This document shows, piece after piece, positions 1 to 9,670 of a stretch of 42,422 bases of DNA (position 1 is its first letter; each line of letters starts with the position of its first letter). The notes below the pieces were generated by a model. The model worked only from the letters and a program-made list of their open reading frames with translations, did not search any database and was not told the DNA's origin. Source of the stretch: Allomyces macrogynus ATCC 38327. Its lineage: Eukaryota > Blastocladiomycota > Blastocladiomycetes > Blastocladiales > Blastocladiaceae. The stretch covers positions 286,434 to 328,855 of the forward strand of contig GG745344.1 in NCBI GenBank assembly GCA_000151295.1, given 5' to 3'. The translations under genes and the position numbers were made by a program.

Positions 1-265
1 TAGTGGCGTACGGAAGCGGGAAGTCGCGGCGCATTCGCTTACGCGAGACGGCCCCGGGCGCGGCACCGTGGTAAGTTTACACGGCGCCAATGTAGGGCGA
101 GAACCGCAGTCGACGTGCCGCCTGGTAGGGGCGAGACAAGCGCCCGTGGTACGGCGAAAATCGCCCCACCGGGGTAACGCCTGCTGCTGCTGGTGCTGGG
201 TGCTGGTGCGGATGGTGGCATGCTCGAGTCGGCGTACGGCGACACGCCGCCACCCGCCCCATGTA
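1..265 (-). other. Possible spliced 3' continuation of the zinc-finger gene
   Basis: No separate gene is recognised here. Read on the minus strand, the short motif Ser-Pro-Tyr recurs in this segment, near 85-105, 145-160 and 220-240, but in different frames. The body of the neighbouring zinc-finger protein carries the same SPY motif as a small repeat (SPYARP, twice, then SPHAG). The coding region may therefore run on past the stop at 266-268 through an unplaced intron or a frameshift, and out of the window. This is an inference; no splice pair was fixed. Confidence 0.25.
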
Positions 266-1270
266 CTATGGATGGCCCCGGCGTGCCGGGCGCCGGCGGG
301 GACCGGTCCGCCACTCGCCCCGGCGACGGGGTACCCCAACGCGGCTGCGAAGCGCGGCAGCATTCGCCGCGGCATTCGCGGCGTTCGCGAGCGCCGTGGG
401 CGACGCCGGCTGCAACAGCGGGTCGATCCCTGCCGCCCTATACATGACATCGCAGTTCGCGTCCGACCTTACGTGTCGCTGCAGGGCATCGACGCGCGCG
501 AACCGGTGGTCGCACCGGTAACACTTGAAGGGCTTGTTGTTATCGTGAATCGCCATCATGTGCCGTTTCAAGTCGTGTGCACGCGAAAAGGACTTGTCGC
601 ACCGGTCGCACGCGTACGGCCGCTCGTTCGTGTGCGTGCGGTAGTGCGTCTTGAGATTGTACGGCCGGTCAAACGCCTTGCCGCACCCTGGGTGGTCGCA
701 AATGTATTTTTTGGGCAGCGGCTTGGCTTGTCGCTTGAGCGAGGTTGTGCCGGGACGCGCTGTTGCGGCGGCCGACGCATGCGACGCGGCGGCAGCCGCT
801 GAAAGAACCGCGGCGGCCGCGAGCGACGGGGACACGGCGCCGGCGTGAGGCGACGTTACTGGGCGCGCATACGGCGAAGTCGCGGGCCGTGCGTACGGCG
901 AGGTACTGTTGTTTCGCGACGTCGATGCGCGCCTTGGCGAGTACGACGGCGGGCCCATGATGGCGGTGGCGCCGACCGGCGGGGAAGTCGCGTCGGACGG
1001 CGCGAAAAGCGGCGCGGGCGGCGCGAGGTAGGCCGCGCCCCCCGCGGCCGGTGGGACGCCCGCGTAGAGTGCCGCGTCGGACCCGTCGGCGTCGTGCAGG
1101 GTCAGCGGCAGACATGGCGGGACGGAGGGGCCGTCGGTCACGGGCGGCGGGACGAGACCGGCCTGCATGGCGGCGTGGTAGTCGGCGAGGCGGCGCTCGA
1201 GCGACGGGTGGTTGACGGTGATGGCGGGCGGCGGCGGGCGCGCGCCGGGGGCGGTTGATGTCGGCATCAT
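266..1270 (-). CDS. C2H2 zinc-finger transcription factor, Crz1-like
   Basis: Nuclear DNA-binding regulator. The frame encodes 334 aa from a double ATG at 1270 (M-M-P-T-S). It starts with a proline/alanine-rich, low-complexity region containing SPYARP repeats. Three adjacent C2H2 fingers follow at about residues 189-273. Finger 1 begins YICDHPGCGKAF, finger 2 has CDRCDKSFSRAHDLKRH, and finger 3 has CYRCDHRFARVDALQRH followed by a late Cys. The pairing of an R-HDLKRH finger with an ARxDAL-RH finger resembles fungal Crz1/calcineurin-responsive factors, though no PxIxIT calcineurin dock was seen. The open frame extends 157 codons further upstream, but that part is Arg/Pro-rich like a shadow frame, so the double ATG was preferred. 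A TATA-like site lies about 190 bp upstream. The C-terminus may be incomplete. Confidence 0.8.
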   Translation of the reverse strand: MMPTSTAPGARPPPPAITVNHPSLERRLADYHAAMQAGLVPPPVTDGPSVPPCLPLTLHDADGSDAALYAGVPPAAGGAAYLAPPAPLFAPSDATSPPVGATAIMGPPSYSPRRASTSRNNSTSPYARPATSPYARPVTSPHAGAVSPSLAAAAVLSAAAAASHASAAATARPGTTSLKRQAKPLPKKYICDHPGCGKAFDRPYNLKTHYRTHTNERPYACDRCDKSFSRAHDLKRHMMAIHDNNKPFKCYRCDHRFARVDALQRHVRSDANCDVMYRAAGIDPLLQPASPTALANAANAAANAAALRSRVGVPRRRGEWRTGPRRRPARRGHP

Positions 1271-2137
1271 GGTCGCGGTGGAGACGGCGGGCGGGAAGGG
1301 ACGGACGGATATCAAGGAGCGTGCGGTGAACGCGGGTCGTCGCGTTCGGGCCGTTGTCGTCGTGTGCGGCGCTTGGTCGTGGCGCGCCAGGAGCCCAGTG
1401 GCAGCGAGCGGCGGTCGTGGACGGGCGGGCACTCGCGCGCGCGAGGAGCGCACTCGGTTATAAAGGGGTCCCGCGCGCGCGGCCGGCCTGGTGCTGGTCG
1501 TCGCGGTGGTTGACGGCGGGCGTGGTGGCGCGACTCGCGAACAGGCCCAGGCCGTGCGGTCACGGAGCGTGCTTGGCGCGCCGTCGCGTGGGCAACGGTG
1601 CGGTCGGCCTTTTCGCGGGCAGGGAGCAGCGGTGCGGCGGGCCGAAGCGGGGCGCGGTGCGCGACAGGGCGTCGTCGTTGTCGTTGTCGGTGGTGGAGAT
1701 GCACCCGGTCGCTGCGGTCGGTCGTGGAAGTCGACGAGCACGCCCGCTCAGCGTCACTGGCCGCGTCACGCGCCGTCGCACGTGAGGGACCCGTGCGACA
1801 CGCGGTTGGCCTGCCGCGCCGCGTCTCGCGCGTCTCGCAGCAGCAGTCGCTGCTCGCCCTCGCCAGTGTCGAGGCCTCGCCGTCACCGCCCCGCGCGCGG
1901 CTCAATGCGCAGTGGAGAGCGAGCAGGATCCGGCCGCCAGACAGGCCGCGGGGCGACAAGGCCGCTCACCCCCATTTCCGGCCAACAACAGCGACCCAGC
2001 TTCTTCCCAACCTTGGTGGACGTCAACGACCGACATCGACGGGCCGCATCGCAGATGCGCCAAACCACCACACTCTATGCTACAAATACCTGTATATGCT
2101 ATCCGTACACGTGCGCTCGTAACCACCCACCTTCCTC
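1271..2137. other. Intergenic: promoter side of zinc-finger gene, 3' flank of EFR3
   Basis: No gene is supported here. Open frames are Arg/Ala/Pro-rich shadows without recognisable domains. The segment holds a TATA-like element at 1458-1464, and GC content falls toward 2080-2140. Confidence 0.6.
1458..1464 (-). promoter_or_regulatory. TATA-like element upstream of zinc-finger gene
   Basis: The minus strand reads TTTATAA in otherwise GC-rich DNA, about 190 bp before the ATG at 1270. The core is nearly palindromic, so direction is assigned from the gene. The 3' gene of the window has a similar TATA-to-ATG distance (about 171 bp). Confidence 0.4.
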
Positions 2138-4415
2138 CTACTCGCTCTGCACACTCTCCCCGTCGCTCGTCACATCGCCACACACGCGATCCAGCACCGC
2201 GTCGAGCGACAACATGCTCATCCTGACCGACGCCCACTCGCCGCCCATCGAGACCGGCCGCACCGCGACCTTCTTGCCCGCCAAAATCGCCTGAAACTCG
2301 TCCACCGTCACTTCCTCGCCGGCCGGCACCACATCACCCGTGGCGCGAGTGATCTCCGGTAGCGGCCCAAACTGGATCGTCGGGCGCGACTTGTACAGCC
2401 GCTGCAACGTGCCCTCGGACGGCGCCGCCGCGAGAAGCAGCGCGTCGTCGGCGTCGGCGACTTCGGCGGCGGCCGCGTCCCGCAGAGCGGTGGTCAGCGC
2501 GGTCCAGTCGATATCCGAGTCGGCACTGACGAGGTCCACGATGGGCTCGGTCCACGGCGCGCCGCGCGCCACGGCGTCGCGCAACCCCGCCGCGACCACG
2601 GGCCGTGCCGCGTCGCTCGTCAACTCGACCACCGCCGCCCAATCACGGGCCGAATCCACGTGCGCGGCAACCACCGCCTTGACCACTTCCTCCTCGTCGC
2701 CGCACTTGCCCAGCGCATCGGCGACCCGTGCCGCCAAGTTGCGCTGCGCGGTCGCCCCTGGCGCGCGCCCGGCGGCCGCGACTACCGCCGCCGCCTTACT
2801 CCGCACCTCGGCGTCCGCGTCACTCAACAGCGCAATCACGGGCTCCACTTGGGCGAGCGTGACCGGGACCAAATCGCTCTGCACAACGTCCAATACCGCG
2901 CACGCTGCGCGCGGGCTCACGCCCGGCGCGAGGACCGCGCCGAGCACGTCCCGCGGCGCCGATGCACCGACGGTGCGCGTCACGTGTGCGAGCACCGGGG
3001 CCCCCGCGTCCCCTGCCGCCATCACCGCATTCACCACGTCGTGCAGCGAGACGGCCAGACACCCGGGCGCGAACGGCGCCGAGCTGAGCGCGCGGAGAAC
3101 GTCCCCGTCGGCTGTCCGGGTCAGGAGCTGGTCCAGGAGAAGCGTCTGTGCGGGACTGGACGCCGCGGCCAAGATCGACGAGAGCAGCAAGTCCGTTCGT
3201 CCCGCGTCGCGCCACACGCCCTGCGCGTCCATGGCGTCGCACAAGTGCGCCAGGACGGCGGAGACGGACGTGGCCGGTGCGCTTGCGACGAGTCGTTGGA
3301 CGGCCGCGAGTGCGAGGGAGGTCACCGAGTGCGCGGCGAGCGCCGAGTCGACGGTGCTTGCGCCACCGGCCGACGACGCCGAGGGCGACCGGCTGCGCGC
3401 GATTTCCGCGTCAGGTTCGTCCAGCTCGCCGTCCAAGTCCGGCTGCACGTTCGCGACCAAGACCGGGATCAAGTGCGCCGTATACGTCGCGGCCAGTGGG
3501 GACCGGAACAACGCCGGCGAGTGCGCCATCGACCGTAACGCGCCAACGAGCGTCTTGGCCATGGCCGGGTCGCCCGCGCGCGCGATGGGCAGGGAGGCGG
3601 TCGACGAGCGCATGCTGCCCGTGGTGGAGTCGGCCGAGGCGATCGACCGTTTGCGCCGGCGGCGCAGGAGCGTACGTTTGCGCGCGATCGGTTTCGGGGA
3701 GGTGGTGGGCGGGACGACCGACATCCGGCAGAACCGCTCGACGAGCGCGTGGAATGGCGTGGCAAAGTGCGCGTCGGTGTCGAGCGACCCGTCGTAGTGC
3801 GTGTTGAGCCGGATCCACTGTGACAGAGGCGCCGACAACAACGATGAGCCCAGGGGATGGAAGGCGTTCGCGCGCGACCAGAGCAGCAAAATCACCACGC
3901 ACCGTTGCCGTCACGGCCGGTAACAGGTCGCGCAACGTGCTCGGGAACACGGTGCCCGTCGCAGGCGTCGTGTCGGACGCCGCGTCCCCGGGCACGCTGC
4001 CATCGTCATCATCCGCGTCCTCGGGCGACACGGGCGCAACGGTCACCTTGATCCCGGCGGCTTCGGCCTCAATCGCATTCAACAGTTCCGTCAAGATGCG
4101 CACAATCCGCGCGGCAAAGTAAGGCGTGTAGGTCGGGCACGCGTCGAGCAAGCTGTCGAGTGTGGCCAGCGAGACCGGGTGGCACCATTTGCGATTGTGC
4201 GACAGGTCCCAAAGCACGCGCTTCTGCAAGTAGCGGCCGACTTTTGCGAGTTTCTCGGGCCGGTGCTGCGCGTAGAAGACGAGGTAGGCGAGCTCCGACC
4301 CGTTGGGCACGGCGGGTGACCCGTCGAGGGGCGGTTTCGGCGGGTAGACCTTGTTGACGAGCGAGGCGTGCTTGACAAAGCCCGAGAAGAAGTAGGCGCG
4401 GCGGTAGCTGCGCAT
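2138..4415 (-). CDS. EFR3: EFR3 family plasma-membrane scaffold (PI4-kinase complex)
   Basis: EFR3 anchors the Stt4/PI4KIIIalpha phosphatidylinositol 4-kinase complex (with Ypp1/TTC7) at the plasma membrane. Two exons are read, 4415-3903 and 3817-2138, with an 85-nt intron 3902-3818 (GTGCGT...CACAG, phase 0); the product is 730 aa. The N-terminus is diagnostic: KHASLVNKVYPPKP, then SELAYLVFYAQHRPEKLAKVG and YLQKRVLWDL, matching the fungal Efr3 pattern of KHQ-LV--CYP followed by S-L-YLL-YA---R--KL-KVG-yL. The rest is HEAT/armadillo-like helical repeat sequence, with an acidic DADDDDG insert near residue 100 and a basic, serine-rich stretch (PIARKRTLLRRRRKR) after the splice. The splice is supported because the N-terminal frame runs into unrelated sequence at 3902 and the second frame picks up at WIRLNTHYDG. 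Confidence in the family is high. Confidence 0.88.
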
Positions 4416-5011
4416 CGTGGTGCGTGCGTGGTGGTGTTGCGGGTGGTGCAGAGGGCGGATATGCAGTCGTGCAGCAGCGCAAGTGGATGGATTTGAGCGA
4501 GAGCGAGAAGAGAGAGGGACAGTGGACTTGCACACGCGCAGGTGTTGGTAGTGGTGGTGGTGGTGGTGGTGGTGGCGACAAGGCGCTTCGCCGCCGCCGA
4601 CGCCGACGGGATCACGATTCACGCTTGCTGCCGGCGGACGCACGCGGGCGCCGAAGTGACGCCCCGCTTCCATGCCCGCTTCAGCAGCAGCGCACCGCCG
4701 CGCGATCAAGCTGGCCATCACACCGCCGTCGACGATGTCCGGCGCAAGCCGCACGCGCGCGCGCATCGTCGTCGGCGACGGGTTCGGGCAGGGAGCCTCT
4801 CCCGCGCGGGCTTCTTGCAGTCTACCGCACCACGTCGATCCCACATGACACTCCCTTTGCCAGCGCGCTGCCGTGATCGCGATCAAGGCTGCTGCCGCAG
4901 CCATCGTCGTCGGCGACGACCACGACTACGACCGCCCCGACCCGAGCGCACGATCACCACTTCGCGCACTGCGTGCGCGCCGCGCGCACCGTGCCGCTCG
5001 GCCTCACGAAA
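4416..5011. other. Divergent promoter region between EFR3 and glutaminyl cyclase
   Basis: The genes on either side are transcribed away from this interval. It carries a pure TGG trinucleotide run at 4551-4575 and no supported gene. No clear TATA box was seen. Confidence 0.6.
4551..4575. repeat. (TGG)n microsatellite
   Basis: An uninterrupted GTG/TGG trinucleotide run of about eight units lies in the 5' flank of EFR3. On the EFR3 sense strand it reads as a CCA repeat and could lie in the 5' UTR. Confidence 0.9.
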
Positions 5012-6430
5012 ATGAAGCCGCGCGCTCCACCACCGAGCCACGCTGCCGTTGAGCTGCACCACTTCAACGACACGACCACGGTCCCACTGCACGTCCCGAC
5101 CGGATCCGACTCGGACTCGGCCATGTCCGACACCTGGCGCGCGCCCTCGGCCGCTTCCTCGCGCCGCCGTCGCGCACCAAGTCCATCGACCGCGCGCCTG
5201 CACGGCAACCTCCATGCGCCGCTCGTCTACGCTTCCCCGGCCATGTACCTGTCGCGTCTTCCCGGGATAGGCCCTAAAATCGCACGCATGACCGCGGCCT
5301 GGACCTGGGCCCGTGTGGTTGCCGGGGTGGCCGTGGTCGCAACCGTGATTGCGCTTGCCATTGTTTTGCCCGTGACGCTGGGCACGGCCCGGATTAATGA
5401 CCCAGTGGGCGGTGGCGACGCTCGCGCCGTTCCACCACCACCCGACGCCAAAGAGCCCGTCTACGCGACCCTCTTGCGCATGCAGGGCGTCGATCCCCGT
5501 GCCGCGGCGCTCACCACCACGGCCGACGACCGCGCCGCCGCGGTCCAGACCTCGCTCTGGACGCAGTACTTACCACCCCTCCTCGTCCCGCGCATCCCGG
5601 GCACCCCCACGCACGCGGTGGCCCGCGCGCACTTGGTCACGCACCTCGAGGGCGCGGGTTACCACGTCGAGATTGACGAATTCAATGCGACCACGCCGTT
5701 GGGTATCAAACCCATGGCCAACATCATCGCGACCTGGGACGTGACTGCGCCGAACCGGCTGATCCTCGCCGCACATTACGACTCCAAGTACATGCGCGGG
5801 CAGACGTTTATTGGCGCCACCGACTCGGCCGCGCCGTGTGCGATCTTGCTGGATGTCGCGAAAACGGTCGCGCCAGGACTGAATGCGACGAAGGGGTCCG
5901 ATACGACGTTGCAGTTGGTGTTCTTTGATGGCGAGGAGGCCTGGGTCGACTGGTCCAACACCGACTCGATCTACGGCGCGCGGCATTTGGCGTCCCGCTG
6001 GGCCGTTGCGCGCGCGCCCGGTTCTAGGGACCGTAGTATGCTCGATTCGATCACGACGCTGGTGTTGCTCGACCTCCTCGGCGCGCGCACCTCGGCCATC
6101 CGCAACCTGCAACGCTCCACGACCACGCAATTCCAATCGCTCGTGAACGTCGAGCGCGACCTGCACGCGCGCCGGTTCCTGACTGCTAGGGCCACGCAAA
6201 AGTACTTTGACGCGACCGAGTTGCGCGTGCACGTCGAGGACGACCATTTGCCGTTTTGGCAGGCCGGGGTGAAAGTTGTGCATGCGATCGCGGTACCGTT
6301 TCCGGATGTGTGGCATACGGTCGCGGATAACGGCGAAGCGCTGGATCCGGTGGTCGTGGTGGATTTGGCCAGGGTGTTTGGCGCGTTTGTCGTCGATGAG
6401 TTGAGGCTCAGGGCGCCGCCGAGGACATGA
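5012..6430 (+). CDS. Membrane-anchored glutaminyl-peptide cyclotransferase (M28-like)
   Basis: This zinc enzyme converts N-terminal Gln of secretory proteins to pyroglutamate. A single exon encodes 472 aa from the first ATG in frame (5012). A cytosolic Ser/Arg-rich tail is followed by one hydrophobic segment at about residues 100-127 (RVVAGVAVVATVIALAIVLP), so it is a type II Golgi/ER protein like animal isoQC. The luminal catalytic domain shows AHYDSKY, GATDSAAP with the zinc Asp at 271, FFDGEEAW with Glu308/Glu309, DSIYGARHLA, and PFPDVWHTVADN with the zinc His at 435. These match the Asp-Glu-His zinc set of QPCT (human Asp159, Glu202, His330), so the enzyme should be active. A later ATG at MSDTW is an alternative start. 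No intron is needed, unlike most neighbours. Confidence 0.9.
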   Translation: MKPRAPPPSHAAVELHHFNDTTTVPLHVPTGSDSDSAMSDTWRAPSAASSRRRRAPSPSTARLHGNLHAPLVYASPAMYLSRLPGIGPKIARMTAAWTWARVVAGVAVVATVIALAIVLPVTLGTARINDPVGGGDARAVPPPPDAKEPVYATLLRMQGVDPRAAALTTTADDRAAAVQTSLWTQYLPPLLVPRIPGTPTHAVARAHLVTHLEGAGYHVEIDEFNATTPLGIKPMANIIATWDVTAPNRLILAAHYDSKYMRGQTFIGATDSAAPCAILLDVAKTVAPGLNATKGSDTTLQLVFFDGEEAWVDWSNTDSIYGARHLASRWAVARAPGSRDRSMLDSITTLVLLDLLGARTSAIRNLQRSTTTQFQSLVNVERDLHARRFLTARATQKYFDATELRVHVEDDHLPFWQAGVKVVHAIAVPFPDVWHTVADNGEALDPVVVVDLARVFGAFVVDELRLRAPPRT

Positions 6431-6557
6431 GTGTTGGAGGACTGCAGGAAACATGAATGATTTAAAATTATCGAGGTTGGGAGGGCACACACATGGGACA
6501 GCTGGGACAAACGAAAAACGGGGCACACCAAGGACCAACAAACCGCACTTCGATCGT

Positions 6558-7994
6558 CTACTCGTCGTCTTCTTCCTCATCCTCACTGACCCCACGCCAC
6601 GACGCGCGCTCGCCCGCGCCCGGCCACGCCGGTACGTCCTTCAGCTGATCCACTGCGACTCCACGCGTGCCTCCAATCACCAGCAATGGCCCAGCGGCGC
6701 CCGCCGCCGCGTCCTTACTCTCCAACGCCGCAATCGCGCGCGACGGACGCCCCTGGGGTGCCGACGGGGGCAATAACGGCCGCAGTGGGCTTGTGGCCGA
6801 ATTGGCCGACGACGACGGGATTTGCAGCATGATCGCGCCGTGCGTGGAACTGGTGGTGGGGACGCCGCCGGCGTTGCTGACGGACCCGCGCGAGAGGACT
6901 TGCGCGGACGAGGTAAACCCGCCGGACGACGAGGGTGGCGCGTCGTCGGTGGACGCGCCAGAGGCGCGGATCCGGTCCATGGCGAGGGTCGAGGCGTAGA
7001 CGGTGGCCACGTTTTCGAGACTGGTGGGGAGGGGATGGGTCAGATTGGAGGTGGAGAGGATGGGGGACGGTGGGACGGACCTGAATTCCACGACCCAGTA
7101 GGGCCCAAACACTTCAAAGGTTTGCAGGATGGCACCGACCGACTAGTGTTGGGGGACAGCATGAGCAATTGTGTCCACCGCCGAATTCATGCTCCGCTCA
7201 GAGCTCAAACGCACAATCAGCAACACCGCCAGGGTGATCTTGACCTGCAACACCTCGACCACACGCTGCAGCCGCATCGCCTGCTCGTCGGCCGCCGCCG
7301 CAGCATTCATCCCGCGCATCGACCGCACGTGCTTGACCAGCGGCCGCACAAAGACCGCCGCAACACCGAGGTACATGGCCACGAGCAACAACTTCCCCGC
7401 GACGTTCGCCGGGCGCAAGTACTCGACCGAGCACACGCCCTGCGCGAGCATGTCCACGTCCCACGACCGTTTGGCAACCGAGACGACGATCGACGTCAGA
7501 GCGGCGACGACAAGCCCGTGCAACGCGCACCGGACCATCATCCGGTGCGTGCCACGGCGCACGAGCGTCGTTGCGCGATGAATCAGGACCGTCGTTGCCG
7601 GCAGAACCAGCAACACGTAGACGACCCCACCAATCGTCGTCAATGCCGCACAGTCCATGTCGCGGCCGACGTGCTCGACGAGGAACAATGCCTGGTTGAC
7701 AGTATGGAACAGCGCCGCGGTCACTTGCAGCCGGCCGAGGAGAATGCGCTGCTCGAGCCCGCGCGTGGTCGCGGGTAAGCCCGAGGTCATGGGCGCGCGG
7801 CGCGCGCCCGTCCGGAGCATTTGCGTCAACGCCGTGTGCGCGCGCCAGAGAGACGTCACATTTACGTAGAGCAGCCAGAAGGAGACGAGCTGGAACGCGA
7901 TCAGCAGGGCCAAGACGCCCGGGTTGGCGGACCACGGTAAGGTCGGGACGCCGGGGGCGCCGGACGTGACTTGCGCGGCGTCGAATGGCGGCAT
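6558..7994 (-). CDS. Multipass membrane protein of unknown function (6-7 TM)
   Basis: No family is recognised. Two exons are read, 7994-7215 and 7142-6558, with a 72-nt intron 7214-7143 (GTGCGT...CACTAG, phase 0), giving 454 aa. Joining them completes a hydrophobic segment that ends in SVGAILQTFEVFGPYW. Six clear hydrophobic helices are seen: LALLIAFQLVSFWLLYVNV, a second around AALFHTVNQALFLVEHV, then VVYVLLVLPATTVLI, LHGLVVAALTSIVVSVA, LLLVAMYLGVAAVFV, and the spliced VEVLQVKITLAVLLIS segment. A seventh is possible. A Ser/Thr-rich cytosolic-like tail follows and ends in an acidic EDEEEDD cluster. The layout could fit a GPCR-like or transporter-like protein, but no signature motif was seen. 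ATG 7994 (MPPFDAAQ) was chosen because codons further upstream contain only a GTG start. Confidence 0.75.
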
Positions 7995-8713
7995 CTTTCG
8001 TGGATTGGTTGGGGAACGTGGGACAAGGATCTGTTGGAAGTGTCCGCGAGGGCGCCCGTCGTCGTCACTTGTCACCTGTCAAACCGAGCGAGTTGGAGCG
8101 CGCAGTCTTTGCAGGGCGTCCGAGAATGTCGTTCGTCCAAGGCGGCGCTTGCAGCGGCGCGCGTGGGTGGACGGCGTGTGCTGTCTTGTCCACCGGCTTG
8201 GTGCGCGCGAACGTCGGGACCGTCGTGGTCAGTGTCGGAACTTGGTTCGTTCTTGATCGTATGTGCTGTCGGTTGCAGGAGAGGAGAGCGTGGGCGGGTT
8301 CGGCCCATCCCTCACACTCACAAAGCCGTGCGCCCCGTCGTGGTTGTGCTCGCCCTTTTTGCGCGGTTTCGTCGTTGCCACGCAGGCCGAGCGATGGCCG
8401 ATGATGAATCGGGTGGGCGAAGCTGTGGGGGTTGAGAGGACTTTGCCTTGGACTGACTTGACGCCGACTTGGAGCGGTGCGGCACCAGCCGCGATTGCGA
8501 ACAGCGAGAACAATGGCCGCACGTTGTCTGCACATCATGCATGGCATCAACTCTCGGCAGGGACCTGCCGCCGCTTCCTCTCAAACTGCAGCATCCACAT
8601 CACTCTTCACGTGTCCTCTCCGAGAACCCACAACTGCATTTTCCTCCAACGATCAAAACCGATTTCCTCTTTGCCAGGTAACGAATCCTTATCCAAATCA
8701 GTAGGAAACTTAC

Positions 8714-8814
8714 CTGACAACCCTTCGGGGTTTCAGAGATAATGTTTTCAAATTACGTTCAGTGAGGAAACGGCACCGACTCAACTCATTTTCTGAGGAA
8801 AAAGCGGCTCCGCT
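8714..8814. other. Two strong hairpins in AT-richer island
   Basis: Hairpin 1 spans 8714-8736: arms CTGA-AACCC and GGGTT-TCAG with one bulged C at 8718 and a TTCG tetraloop (8724-8727). Hairpin 2 is AGCGG-CT-CCGCT at 8803-8814. Spacing is about 65 bp. Function is unknown. They could belong to a small mobile or organelle-derived element, or form a structured RNA. Confidence 0.5.
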
Positions 8815-8852
8815 CCGCCAAAGGTCCGGTAGCGAGTGGGATCCTGAGAACT

Positions 8853-8913
8853 GTTTGCGTTTGCTGGCTTTATTTTCACATCCCGTTTGCAATTTGCTGG
8901 CTGTATTTTCACA
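8853..8913 (+). repeat. Imperfect direct duplication, about 28 bp unit
   Basis: Unit 1 (8853-8880) and unit 2 (8885-8913) both start GTTTGC, contain TTTGCTGGCT and end TATTTTCACA. They differ by one indel and a few substitutions and are separated by TCCC. Confidence 0.75.
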
Positions 8914-9670
8914 ATACCTCCCTTTCTCTAGTTGCGAATTTGTACATCTCGTGACCTCCTGGCATGTCACTTTGGGAAGGTCCTTTTGATGTTCTACATG
9001 CACCACCTTGTTTTGCCCTGAGTACCTTCCCGCCAGCGTGAGACCGCTTCCTCGCCATGCCGTTTCGCAGGTTCAAAACCAATATCGAGGTGGGGAAGTG
9101 AGGGGGGGAAGTGAGGACACCCACAGCGCGATTGTGAGGCGCGGCTGCTGGTACGTCTTCCAAATGTAAACCGACGACACTCATTGGACCATGTGCAGCA
9201 TGGGTCCCGGGTCCTCCAGTGTGTGGCCCCATTTTTCTTTTTCCCTTCGTCCTCGATGCGCCAAGTCGCCGTCATTGTTGCAGAAAGCGTTTGGACCCAG
9301 GCAAACGAAACAACGTCGGTTCTGTTTCATCCCATTTCAGCGTATCGGTCACATCACTTCGCGTCGTTTGTGATCGTGGGCGTTGCGCCACGCTGCAGGA
9401 GGCAGTGGTCAGCTTGTGTTCAGGACTCGTTGATGGTTCGCGCGTTGGTCGATGGGTCTGTCGGTCGCTTTGCGCAGGCAAGAGCGCGTCCTCTCCCCCG
9501 CGCGATCTCTCCTCGAGCATTTTGCACCAACTTGGCCCGCACGGGCCGGCAGTTCAGCGACCGCGCTCCCCGGCCGCTGCAGGAACGCGACACACTGCAC
9601 GCGGAAAACGAGCAGGCAGGTCCATCGACACGCAGCTGCAACCCCCCGCCTCCAGCTCGCTCCAGCAACC

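Larger units (their letters stand above)
7995..9670. other. Long divergent intergenic region with AT-richer island
   Basis: Genes on both sides point away. No gene is supported. The stretch 8640-9000 is much less GC-rich than its surroundings and contains two hairpins and a short imperfect duplication, listed separately. The last 200 bp before 9671 is C-rich and probably the promoter/5' UTR of the C1-domain gene. Confidence 0.6.

Noticed and set aside
1312..1959. 215-codon minus-strand frame upstream of the zinc-finger gene
   Set aside because: It is Arg-rich low-complexity sequence with no motif and overlaps the TATA-like element.
2340..3797. 485-codon plus-strand frame opposite EFR3
   Set aside because: It is an antisense shadow of the EFR3 second exon; the composition mirrors the real gene and no domain is present.
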